Of a stretch of DNA of 51,693 nucleotides, positions 16,735 to 24,315 are shown piece by piece; the stretch's first letter is position 1, and each line of letters begins with the position of its first letter. The position numbers and the translations under genes are program-made. Location: positions 1-51,693 of the forward strand of contig JACPRG010000050.1 of NCBI GenBank assembly GCA_016190025.1. The letters are read 5' to 3'. The notes under the pieces were generated by a model. That model searched no databases. It saw only the letters and a program-made list of their open reading frames with translations, and was not told the origin of the DNA. The stretch comes from Candidatus Tectimicrobiota bacterium. GTDB taxonomy: Bacteria > UBA8248 > JACPRG01.

Positions 16735-18522
16735 TCAGCGGCCCTGCGGCGAGGGGACTCCTTCCCCCGCCGGCCGGGAAGCAGACAGGGCCTCCGCCAC
16801 CAGGCCGCGGACGGTCTCGGCCGCCCGCCCGAGATCGAGCAACTCCTTCCGCCCGCCCAGGCGGTGTTTCAGTTCCACCTTCCCTTCCATCAGGTTCCGG
16901 GGGCCCACGATGACGTGGAAGGGGATCCCGATCAGGTCCGCGTCCTTGAATTTCACCCCGGGCCGCTCGTCCCGGTCATCCAGAAGGGCCTCCACACCTG
17001 CCTCTTCCAGCGCCTCATAGAGGTCCTCGGCGGCCTTTCGGACGGAGTTGTCCTTCACGTTGACGGGGATCACTTCCGCGTGGAAGGGGGCGATGGGCGC
17101 GGGCCAGATGATGCCTGTCTCGTCGTGGTTCTGCTCGATGGCGGCGGCGATGGTCCGGCCGATGCCGATGCCGTAGCATCCCATCACGATCGGCTGCGCC
17201 TCCCCTTTTTCGTCCAGGAAGGTCGCGGACATGGCCCGGCTGTACTTCGTTCCCAGCTTGAAGACGTGGCCGACTTCGATCCCCCGCATGAGGCGGAAGG
17301 CGCCCCCGCAACGGGGGCAGGGGTCGCCCTCCCGCGCGAATCGCAGGTCGGCGTATTCCCGGACGAGGAAGTCCCGCTCCGGCGTCACGCCCTGGTAGTG
17401 GTGGTCGGCCTCGTTCGCCCCCACCACGAGGTTCCTGCGCCCCTTGACGGAGTAGTCGCAGACGATGGGGACCTGCTCCTTCAGGTGGAAGGGACCCGCG
17501 AACCCGACCGGGGCCCCCGTGACGCGCACGGTCGTCGCTTCGCCGGCGAGGGCAAGCACCCCCGCCCGAAGGTGCCTTTGCAGCTTCGTCTCGTTCACTT
17601 GGCAGTCCCCCCGGACCAGAACGGCGACCGGCACCCCGTCGGCCTCATAGATGAGCGTTTTGGCCAATCCCGCCAGGTCGCGCCCGAAGAAGCGGGCCAC
17701 CTCCTCGGCCGTCGTCACGCCCGGGGTGTGAACCTTTCGGGGTTGCGTTTCCAGGTGTCCGTCCGTCCCCGCGGCCGCATCCGGGGGGAGCGCGCCCGCC
17801 TCCTCGGAAAGGGGGGTCCTCTCCACGTTCGCCGCGTACCCGCAGGCGTCGCAGACGGTGATGGCCTCCTCCCCGGTGTCGGCGTGGACCATGAACTCGT
17901 GGGAGAAGCTGCCCCCGATCAGGCCCGACTCGGCCTCTACGGCGGAAAACCTCAGTCCGCACCGGGTGAAGATCCGCACGTAGGCCTCGAGCATGAGCCG
18001 GTAGCTCTCCTCCGCCTCTTTCTCGTTCCGGTCGAAGCTGTAGGCGTCTTTCATCGTGAACTCCCGGCCCCGCATGACGCCGAAGCGGGGGCGGACCTCA
18101 TCGCGGAGCTTGGTCTGGATCTGGTAGAGGCTGAGCGGGAGGTCGCGGTAGGACCGGATGTCCCGCCGGACCATGTCCGTGATGACCTCCTCGTGCGTGG
18201 GGCCGAGGCAGAAGTCGCGGTCGTGGCGGTCGGTGAGGCGCATGAGCTCCTTGCCGTAGGCTTCCCACCGGCCGGTCTCCTTCCAGAGCTCCGCCGGAAG
18301 GAGGATGGGCAGGAGGACCTCCTGGGCGCCCGCGCGGTTCATCTCCTCCCGGATGATGGCCTCCACCTTGTGCTGCACCCGGAGACCCAGCGGGAGGACG
18401 TTGTACACCCCAGCCGCCAGGCGGCGGATCAGACCGGCCCGCACCATCAGGGTGTGACTCACGACCTCGGCTTCGGCCGGGTCTTCCTTGAGCGTCGGCA
18501 GGAACGTGCGGGAATAGCGCAT
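16735..18522 (-). CDS. proS: prolyl-tRNA synthetase (bacterial type, with insertion domain)
   Basis: The 595-residue class II enzyme charges tRNA-Pro. The family N-terminus MRYSRTFLPTLKEDPAEAEV fixes the start at ATG 18522, which has GGAG eight bases upstream; an ATG at 18555 would add 11 unsupported residues. Motif 2 (RFGVMRGREFTMKDAYSFD) and motif 3 (GCYGIGIGRTIAAAIEQ) are clear. The insertion domain, which edits mischarged alanine, lies between them at about residues 220-400. A C-terminal anticodon-binding domain follows. Downstream is a terminator hairpin, upstream ispG after 116 bases with no visible promoter. Confidence 0.97.
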   Translation of the reverse strand: MRYSRTFLPTLKEDPAEAEVVSHTLMVRAGLIRRLAAGVYNVLPLGLRVQHKVEAIIREEMNRAGAQEVLLPILLPAELWKETGRWEAYGKELMRLTDRHDRDFCLGPTHEEVITDMVRRDIRSYRDLPLSLYQIQTKLRDEVRPRFGVMRGREFTMKDAYSFDRNEKEAEESYRLMLEAYVRIFTRCGLRFSAVEAESGLIGGSFSHEFMVHADTGEEAITVCDACGYAANVERTPLSEEAGALPPDAAAGTDGHLETQPRKVHTPGVTTAEEVARFFGRDLAGLAKTLIYEADGVPVAVLVRGDCQVNETKLQRHLRAGVLALAGEATTVRVTGAPVGFAGPFHLKEQVPIVCDYSVKGRRNLVVGANEADHHYQGVTPERDFLVREYADLRFAREGDPCPRCGGAFRLMRGIEVGHVFKLGTKYSRAMSATFLDEKGEAQPIVMGCYGIGIGRTIAAAIEQNHDETGIIWPAPIAPFHAEVIPVNVKDNSVRKAAEDLYEALEEAGVEALLDDRDERPGVKFKDADLIGIPFHVIVGPRNLMEGKVELKHRLGGRKELLDLGRAAETVRGLVAEALSASRPAGEGVPSPQGR

Positions 18523-18638
18523 GCTGCGGGCTCCCGGTCGTGTCGGTTGCGTCATGGGGGCTCTTAGGAAGGCGGGCGAACGGGGATTCTCACCGATATG
18601 GTGGACGGGGTCTGCGCGTGGGGCCGGCCCCGGGCCTT

Positions 18639-19823
18639 CTACGGGATGACGGGGAGCTTGACCTTGATCCCCCCGGGGAGAGGAGGTTCCCAGGGCTCTT
18701 CTTCCGTCTGGCCCGACGCCTGTTGGGCGGCGAGGGTCCCCTCCGCGGCCATGCGCTCCACCTCTTCCACGATCACGTCGTAGAAGTCCTCCTCCCGGAC
18801 CTTGCGGAACTTCTGCCCCTTTTTAAAGATCATCCCCTCGCCTTTGCCGCCGGCGATGCCGATGTCGGCGTCCTTGGCCTCACCGGGACCGTTGACCTCG
18901 CAACCCATCACCGCCACGGTGACCGGATATTTGATGTGGGCGAGGCCTTTTTCCAGCCGGTTGGCCAGGTCTTCCACGTCGATCTGAATCCGCCCGCAGG
19001 TCGGGCACGCCACCACGTTGATCCCGTGGTGACGCAGCTCGAGGGCCTTGAGGATCTCGTAGCCGACCTTGACCTCCTCCAGGGGGCTAGCGGCGAGGGA
19101 GACCCGGATGGTATCGCCGATCCCCTCGCTCAAAAGCAATGAGAAGGCAGCCGTGGTCTTGACGGCCCCTGTCACGTGGGCGCCCGCCTCGGTGACGCCC
19201 AGGTGGAGGGGGTAATCCACCCTGTCGGCGATGAGGCGGTAGGCCTTCACCGTCCGCCAGACATCGGAGGCCTTGAGGGAGATCTTGATCCTGTCGAAGT
19301 TGAATTTCTCCAGCAGCTCCACGTGGCGGAGGGCGCTCTCGACCATGGCCTCGGGCATGGGGCCCCCGTGCTTGTCCACCAGCTCGACCTCGAGGGAGCC
19401 CGAGTTGACGCCGATCCGGATCGGGATGCCCAGGTCCGCGCAGGCCCGGGCGATCTCCCGCACCTTGTGCTCCCCGCCCCCGTAGGCGCGGATGTTCCCC
19501 GGGTTGATGCGCAGGCAGTCAATCCCCCCCTTCAAGGCCTCCAGCGCCAGACGGTAGTCGAAATGGATGTCGGCCACCAGGGGGAGGTGGGTCCCGGCCT
19601 TGATGGTGCGGACGCACCTGGCCGCGTCCATGTCGGGCACGGCGACGCGGACGATCTCGCAGCCCACCTCTTCCAGCTGGTTGATCTGCCGCATGGTCGC
19701 CAGGGTGTCGCGGGTGTCGGTGTCCGTCATGGACTGAACGGAGACCGGGGCGCCCCCGCCCACCTGGACGCCGCCCACAAACACCGGCCTGCTCTTTCGC
19801 TCTTTTTCGATCAGCCCGCCCAC
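18639..19823 (-). CDS. ispG: 4-hydroxy-3-methylbut-2-enyl diphosphate synthase IspG
   Basis: IspG is the penultimate enzyme of the MEP isoprenoid pathway and carries a [4Fe-4S] cluster. The 394 residues show a TIM-barrel part beginning PVSVQSMTDTDTRDTLATM. The cluster ligands lie in CPTCGR and in GCEVNGPGEA, the conserved C-x2-C ... C-x6-E pattern. Length matches the two-domain bacterial form. The start is GTG 19823, with GAGGG just upstream, seven bases after the rseP stop. dxr, often found near rseP, is not in this window. Confidence 0.97.
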   Translation of the reverse strand: MGGLIEKERKSRPVFVGGVQVGGGAPVSVQSMTDTDTRDTLATMRQINQLEEVGCEIVRVAVPDMDAARCVRTIKAGTHLPLVADIHFDYRLALEALKGGIDCLRINPGNIRAYGGGEHKVREIARACADLGIPIRIGVNSGSLEVELVDKHGGPMPEAMVESALRHVELLEKFNFDRIKISLKASDVWRTVKAYRLIADRVDYPLHLGVTEAGAHVTGAVKTTAAFSLLLSEGIGDTIRVSLAASPLEEVKVGYEILKALELRHHGINVVACPTCGRIQIDVEDLANRLEKGLAHIKYPVTVAVMGCEVNGPGEAKDADIGIAGGKGEGMIFKKGQKFRKVREEDFYDVIVEEVERMAAEGTLAAQQASGQTEEEPWEPPLPGGIKVKLPVIP

Positions 19824-19830
19824 GTTGCCC

Positions 19831-20970
19831 TCACGGCATTGGCGCGATGAAGCGCATAATATCGTTGTAGAAGGCGTAGATCATCAGCAGGACGATAAAG
19901 AACAGCCCGACCTGCTGAGCGACCTCTCTCGTCCGAAGGCTCATCGGCCGCCTTCGCACCATCTCTATAAGATAAAAGAAAATGTGCCCTCCGTCCAACA
20001 CCGGGATGGGCAGCAGGTTCAGGATCGCCAGGTTGATGCTCAAGAACGCGGCGAAGAAGACGCAATTGACGCCCCCCGCCTGGCAGTGCCACCCGGCCCG
20101 CTCTCCGATGAGGATGGGCCCTCCCAGGGCCTCCCGCGCGGGCACGGTTCCCCGAAAGATCAGGCTCACCGCCTGCCCCGTCTGGGCGATGATGTCCCAG
20201 GTCTGGCCGACCGCCCGTCCCATCGCCGTGATGGGGTCGGGTGATTGCCCCGGGGGGTGAGGGCCGAGGCGGAGGACCCCCTCCGTCTGCACCCCGATCA
20301 TGACGCGCCGGGACTCCTCCCCCGTCAGGGCCTGGGAGGTCATCACCCGGGGACGGACGGTCAGAATCCTCTCCCCGCCCTCCCGCCGGACCCTCACTTC
20401 GAGGGCTTTCCCTCCGCTCGACCGGACGGCCTGGACCAGATCGTCCCACCGGCTCACCGGCTTCCCATCGATGGCCACGACCTCGTCCCCGGGCCGGAAG
20501 CCCGCCTGTTCCGCGGGGGAACCCTGGACGGTTTTGGCAACCAGGGGCGCCAGATAGGGAGCGCCCGACAGGGTGACCCCCCAGAAGACCAGGGCAGCGA
20601 AAATCAGGTTGAACACCGGGCCCGCCAAGACCACCCAGAAACGCTGCCCGACGGGCCGGAGCGCGAAGGACTTTTCCGGGGGCACGGGCGGCTCGCCGCC
20701 TTCGGCCTCGCCGTCTTCCTTGCGCCCCTCCTTGCCGACGGGGAAATCGCTTACCTCCTGCCCCATCAGCTTGACGTAGCCGCCCAGGGGGATGACGGAG
20801 ATCAGGTATTCGGTCTCGCCGATTTTCTTGCCGACGACCTTGGGGCCGAACCCCAGCGAGAACTTCTCGACGCCGATGCCGAACTGCTTCGCGGCGAGGA
20901 AGTGCCCCAGCTCGTGGACGAACACCAGAAGGCCCAGGATCAGGACGGCGGCTGCGATGGTCGTGATCAA
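19831..20970 (-). CDS. rseP: RIP site-2 metalloprotease RseP
   Basis: This 379-residue membrane protease has HELGH at residues 19-23 in the first membrane helix and one PDZ domain (KTVQGSPAEQAGFRPGDEVV). The second zinc motif NLLPIPVLDGGH lies in the third helix, and a final helix is near the C-terminus. RseP cleaves anti-sigma factors and remnant signal peptides within the membrane; its substrate here is unknown. An unusual acidic stretch (GRKEDGEAEGGEPPVPPE) precedes the second helix. The start is TTG 20970, with AAGGAA about seven bases upstream. Confidence 0.95.
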   Translation of the reverse strand: MITTIAAAVLILGLLVFVHELGHFLAAKQFGIGVEKFSLGFGPKVVGKKIGETEYLISVIPLGGYVKLMGQEVSDFPVGKEGRKEDGEAEGGEPPVPPEKSFALRPVGQRFWVVLAGPVFNLIFAALVFWGVTLSGAPYLAPLVAKTVQGSPAEQAGFRPGDEVVAIDGKPVSRWDDLVQAVRSSGGKALEVRVRREGGERILTVRPRVMTSQALTGEESRRVMIGVQTEGVLRLGPHPPGQSPDPITAMGRAVGQTWDIIAQTGQAVSLIFRGTVPAREALGGPILIGERAGWHCQAGGVNCVFFAAFLSINLAILNLLPIPVLDGGHIFFYLIEMVRRRPMSLRTREVAQQVGLFFIVLLMIYAFYNDIMRFIAPMP

Positions 20971-21004
20971 TGCGAGTTCCTTAACCGGGAGTCACGCCCG
21001 GAGA

Positions 21005-21697
21005 CTATGGAGCGGTTGGAGCGCGCGGCGGCTCGATGACCTCGACCCCCCGCGGGATCTGAAACCGGAACAGCTCCAGCGAGAGGTCCACGTCCACCCG
21101 GATCTCCTGGAAACGGATGTCCGTGATGTTGTCGAACGGGTCAACCAGCGCGCTCCGGACAATCAGAAAGTCGTCCCTGCGCACGTCCAGGCGAAGTTCC
21201 TTCAGCCCGGGATGAGGCGCCTTGGGAACGAGGGAGAGCCGGTAGACGGCCGGATCCTCTCCCTCTCCCCCCGGCGGGCCGTCCCCCCACCGGACCTCAA
21301 ACTCGTTCCGAATGCTTCCGGTCCCCGCCAGGAAAGAGAGCGGGGTTTTCGACCGGAAGGCCTCGCCGAACCGGCTCACGATGACCTGTTTTTGCCGGGG
21401 CGTATAGACCCAGAAATTCACCCCGTCGCTGACCAGGAACTGGCGCTCCGGCGTCTCGTATTCCCACCGCATCATCCCGGGCTTGCGGACGAAGACGCGC
21501 CCCCCGGACTCCCGCTTCTCTCCCAGGGTCGCCAGGACGGAAGTCTGCTGGAAGCGCGCCTGAAAGAAGTGGGTCTCCTGATACCGGGCCTGGACGCCGT
21601 CCACCACAGATTCCAGGTCCTGCGCTCCACTCAAGGCGGCCGCCAGCAGGATCGCCGCCCCGCCGAGCGCTAATACCATCTTTTGTATGTATTCCAA
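21005..21697 (-). CDS. lolA: outer-membrane lipoprotein carrier protein LolA
   Basis: LolA ferries lipoproteins across the periplasm. The protein shows the family flow: LESVVDGVQARYQE, FQARFQQTSV, GGRVFVRKPGMMRWEYETPE, FLVSDGVNFWVYTP, LSFLAGTGSI, and a C-terminal VDPFDNITDIRFQEI. I prefer the TTG start at 21697 (230 residues). It has AGGAAG just upstream and supplies a lysine before the signal-peptide core, whereas ATG 21679 gives a signal peptide without positive charge. Either start overlaps or abuts the rhomboid gene. It precedes rseP by 34 bases. Confidence 0.88.
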   Translation of the reverse strand: MEYIQKMVLALGGAAILLAAALSGAQDLESVVDGVQARYQETHFFQARFQQTSVLATLGEKRESGGRVFVRKPGMMRWEYETPERQFLVSDGVNFWVYTPRQKQVIVSRFGEAFRSKTPLSFLAGTGSIRNEFEVRWGDGPPGGEGEDPAVYRLSLVPKAPHPGLKELRLDVRRDDFLIVRSALVDPFDNITDIRFQEIRVDVDLSLELFRFQIPRGVEVIEPPRAPTAP

Positions 21698-22371
21698 CCG
21701 AACTTCCTTGCCAGTTGAATCATGAGAAGGCCGACAAGAAATCCCCCGATGTGCGCGAACCACGCCACCCCCTCCTCCGCCGCGGCGCCCAGAGACATCG
21801 TACCGCGGAACAGTTGGATCACAAACCAGAAACCCAGGACCCACACCGCGGGAATCCGGATCACCTGAACGAAAATGAACAGGAACACCAGACACAGAAC
21901 CTGGTGTCTGGGGTACAGGAGGAGATATGCGCCCAGGACGCCCGCGATGGCGCCGCTCGCCCCGATCAAAGGCACCTGAGAGGCCGGATTGAGCAGGATG
22001 TGGGCCCACGTGGCCGCGGCGCCCGAAAGCAGATAGAAAATTGCGAACCGCACGTGCCCCAGGTATTCCTCCACGTTGTTTCCGAAGATCCAGAGGTACA
22101 GCATGTTGCCGCCCAGGTGGACCCAGCCCGCGTGCAGGAACAGCGAGGTGAAGAGCGTCATCCAGGCGGGAAGGAAAAAATCCGGGAGCGGCCCGACATC
22201 CCGGAGAAACCGGGCCGGGATCGCGCCCATCCCGAAGATGAGCTTTCGTTGGGCCAGGGGGGAGGACGCCTGAAGCTCCATGAAAAACCCCAGGATGTTC
22301 AAGCCCACCAGGATGAACGTCACGTAGGGGACGATCCGGGTGGGGTTTTCGTCTTTCAGCGGAAGGAACAT
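21670..22371 (-). CDS. rhomboid family intramembrane serine protease
   Basis: The 233-residue protein has six predicted membrane helices. The catalytic Ser is in GASG (S139), the catalytic His in AHIGG (H207), and the family HAGWVHLGGNMLYLW motif lies in helix 2. It begins MFLPLKDENPTR, the usual start of bacterial rhomboids of this subgroup, and GGAG lies six bases before ATG 22371. Rhomboids cleave membrane proteins; the substrate is unknown. The 205 bases between this gene and purN show no terminator or promoter that I can defend. Confidence 0.92.
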   Translation of the reverse strand: MFLPLKDENPTRIVPYVTFILVGLNILGFFMELQASSPLAQRKLIFGMGAIPARFLRDVGPLPDFFLPAWMTLFTSLFLHAGWVHLGGNMLYLWIFGNNVEEYLGHVRFAIFYLLSGAAATWAHILLNPASQVPLIGASGAIAGVLGAYLLLYPRHQVLCLVFLFIFVQVIRIPAVWVLGFWFVIQLFRGTMSLGAAAEEGVAWFAHIGGFLVGLLMIQLARKFGWNTYKRWY

Positions 22372-22576
22372 CCGGGTCTCCGCGGCCTCGGTCGAACCTC
22401 TTCCCTGACCGTGTGAGATGGATCCCTGAGAGAAACGTCCTCGAGGCCGCCCTGCGGTCGAGTTGGGCACGGGAGGGGGGGGAAGACGCCCGAATCAGCC
22501 CTGATTTACCCCCTCGAAAGGGCCTCCGCCCCCTCCGCCTCTTGTCTGTCCCGCTTTTCGGCGCCCCGGCTTTCCT

Positions 22577-23242
22577 TCAGGCCGTTTCCTCGCCCGAAAG
22601 AGGGCGATCCCCCGGCTCGGAGGCGTCCGGGTTTCGCACCGAGAACCGGCCGTGGGGCGTGCTGTGGAGAATGACGCGCCGTCCCTCCAGGCGGACGCGG
22701 CCCTCGGCAAACCACCGGACGGCCAGGGGATAGATCCTGTGCTCTTCGCGGAGGACCCGCTCCGAGAGGCTTTCCTCGTCGTCGTCCTGGAGGACGGGGA
22801 CGGCGGCCTGGATGACGATGGGGCCGTGGTCCACCCGCTCGTCCACCAGATGAACGGTGGCGCCGGTGATCCGCACGCCGTGCGCAAGGGCCTGTCTTTG
22901 CGCCCGCAAACCGGGAAACGCCGGCAGGAGGGAGGGGTGGACGTTCAGGATCGGCACGCCGACCCGCCGGATGAACTCCCCGCTCAGGACCCTCATAAAC
23001 CCGGCCAGACACACGAGATCCACCCTCTCCTCCTTCAACCTCTCCGCCGCGACCCCCTCAAACTCCTTGGACTCGATGAATTCGCAGCGGATCCCTCGCC
23101 GGGCGGCCCGCTCCAGGGCCGGCGCGTCCCGGACGTTGCTCAGAACCAGGACGATCTCCGACTTCAGGAAACCCGAGTCGGCGGCGTCCATAAGGGCCTG
23201 AAGGTTCGATCCGCGGCCGGAGACGAAGACGGCGACTCTCAC
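22577..23242 (-). CDS. purN: phosphoribosylglycinamide formyltransferase PurN
   Basis: PurN transfers a formyl group from 10-formyl-THF to GAR in purine synthesis. The 221 residues include VAVFVSGRGSNLQAL, the catalytic NVHPSLLPAFPGLRA segment (Asn and His), and ATVHLVDERVDHGPI with the catalytic Asp. The start is GTG 23242, overlapping the purM stop in a GTGA arrangement. Length and motifs match the folate-dependent form. After the stop at 22577 nothing like a terminator is evident. Confidence 0.96.
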   Translation of the reverse strand: MRVAVFVSGRGSNLQALMDAADSGFLKSEIVLVLSNVRDAPALERAARRGIRCEFIESKEFEGVAAERLKEERVDLVCLAGFMRVLSGEFIRRVGVPILNVHPSLLPAFPGLRAQRQALAHGVRITGATVHLVDERVDHGPIVIQAAVPVLQDDDEESLSERVLREEHRIYPLAVRWFAEGRVRLEGRRVILHSTPHGRFSVRNPDASEPGDRPLSGEETA

Positions 23243-24315
23243 GCGTCCCCCCGCTCCAGAACGACCCGCTCTCCATCGGGGGGACCTTCCTCGATGCGCC
23301 CCATGGCGAAGGGGGCCTCTCCCAGCTTCTGGAGGCCCTCCCCCGTCCGCCCCGCGTCCCCGGGGGACACCGCCAGGATCAGGCCCACCCCCAGGTTGAA
23401 CACGTCCTCCATCTCCTCCCGGGGGATGGAGCCGGCCTGTCGCAGGAACTCGAACACCGGCGGAACCGGCCAGCTCCCCCACTCGACGACGGCGCGGCAG
23501 CCCTCCGGGATGATCCGCTGCAGGTTCCCGCGGATCCCCCCTCCCGTGATGTGGGCGATCCCCGCCACCGCCGTTTCCTTGAGGATTTCCAAGACCGGGC
23601 GGACGTACAGCCGGGTGGGCGCCAGCAGGGCGTCGCCCAGCGTCCGCCCCGGCCCGCCGAACTCATCCTGCAGCCCGCGCCCCGCCCTCTCCAGCACGCG
23701 GCGGATCAGCGAGAAGCCGTTGCTGTGAGGGCCGCTGGAGGCGAGCCCCAGCAGGATGTCGCCCGGCCGGATCGCCCGACCGTCGATGAGGCGCTCCTTC
23801 TCCACGACTCCCACCGCACAGCCGGCCAGGTCGTACCGGCTCTCGGGATAAAACCCCGGCATCTCGGCCGTCTCGCCCCCTAAAAGCGCGCAGCCGCACT
23901 CCACGCAGGCGTCGGCGACGCCGGACACCACGCCTTCCACGATCCCCGTGTCCAGTTTTCCCGCAGCCACGTAATCCAGAAAGAAAAGGGGCTGCGCCCC
24001 CTGGGCCAGGACGTCGTTCACGCACATGGCGACCAAATCCCATCCGGCCACGGCGTGCCGCCCCGCCTTCGTGAGGAGGTCGAGCTTGGTCCCGACCCCG
24101 TCCATTCCAGCCACCAGAACAGGATTCCGGAATCCCTGGGGGAGGAGAAAGCATCCCCCGAACCCCCCGATCTCCCCTTCCACCTCCGGCCTTCGGGTGG
24201 CCCGGGCGAGGGCGCGCAGGCGGGGGACCAGGCGCTCGGCAGCCGCCAGGTCCACGCCGGCCTCGCGGTACGTGAGACCGGCTTCGGGCTCCGGAGGCGC
24301 GGGTCGCCGCTTCAC
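23239..24315 (-). CDS. purM: phosphoribosylformylglycinamidine cyclo-ligase PurM
   Basis: The 358-residue AIR synthetase closes the imidazole ring in purine synthesis. Visible motifs are TYREAGVDLAAAERLV, VAGMDGVGTKLDLL, MCVNDVLAQGAQPLFFLDY, ALLGGETAEMPGFY and AHITGGGIRGNLQRIIPEG. The start is GTG 24315, overlapping the stop of the regulator-LpxC fusion (GTGA); a longer ATG reading would run 54 bases into that gene. Coupling of purine genes to an LPS gene is a local peculiarity. Confidence 0.96.
   Translation of the reverse strand: MKRRPAPPEPEAGLTYREAGVDLAAAERLVPRLRALARATRRPEVEGEIGGFGGCFLLPQGFRNPVLVAGMDGVGTKLDLLTKAGRHAVAGWDLVAMCVNDVLAQGAQPLFFLDYVAAGKLDTGIVEGVVSGVADACVECGCALLGGETAEMPGFYPESRYDLAGCAVGVVEKERLIDGRAIRPGDILLGLASSGPHSNGFSLIRRVLERAGRGLQDEFGGPGRTLGDALLAPTRLYVRPVLEILKETAVAGIAHITGGGIRGNLQRIIPEGCRAVVEWGSWPVPPVFEFLRQAGSIPREEMEDVFNLGVGLILAVSPGDAGRTGEGLQKLGEAPFAMGRIEEGPPDGERVVLERGDA

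Noticed and set aside
22372..22576. A promoter or terminator in the gap between purN and the rhomboid gene
   Set aside because: Apart from the rhomboid gene's own ribosome-binding site (GGAG six bases before 22371), I found no paired -35/-10 elements and no hairpin with a T-run on the minus strand.
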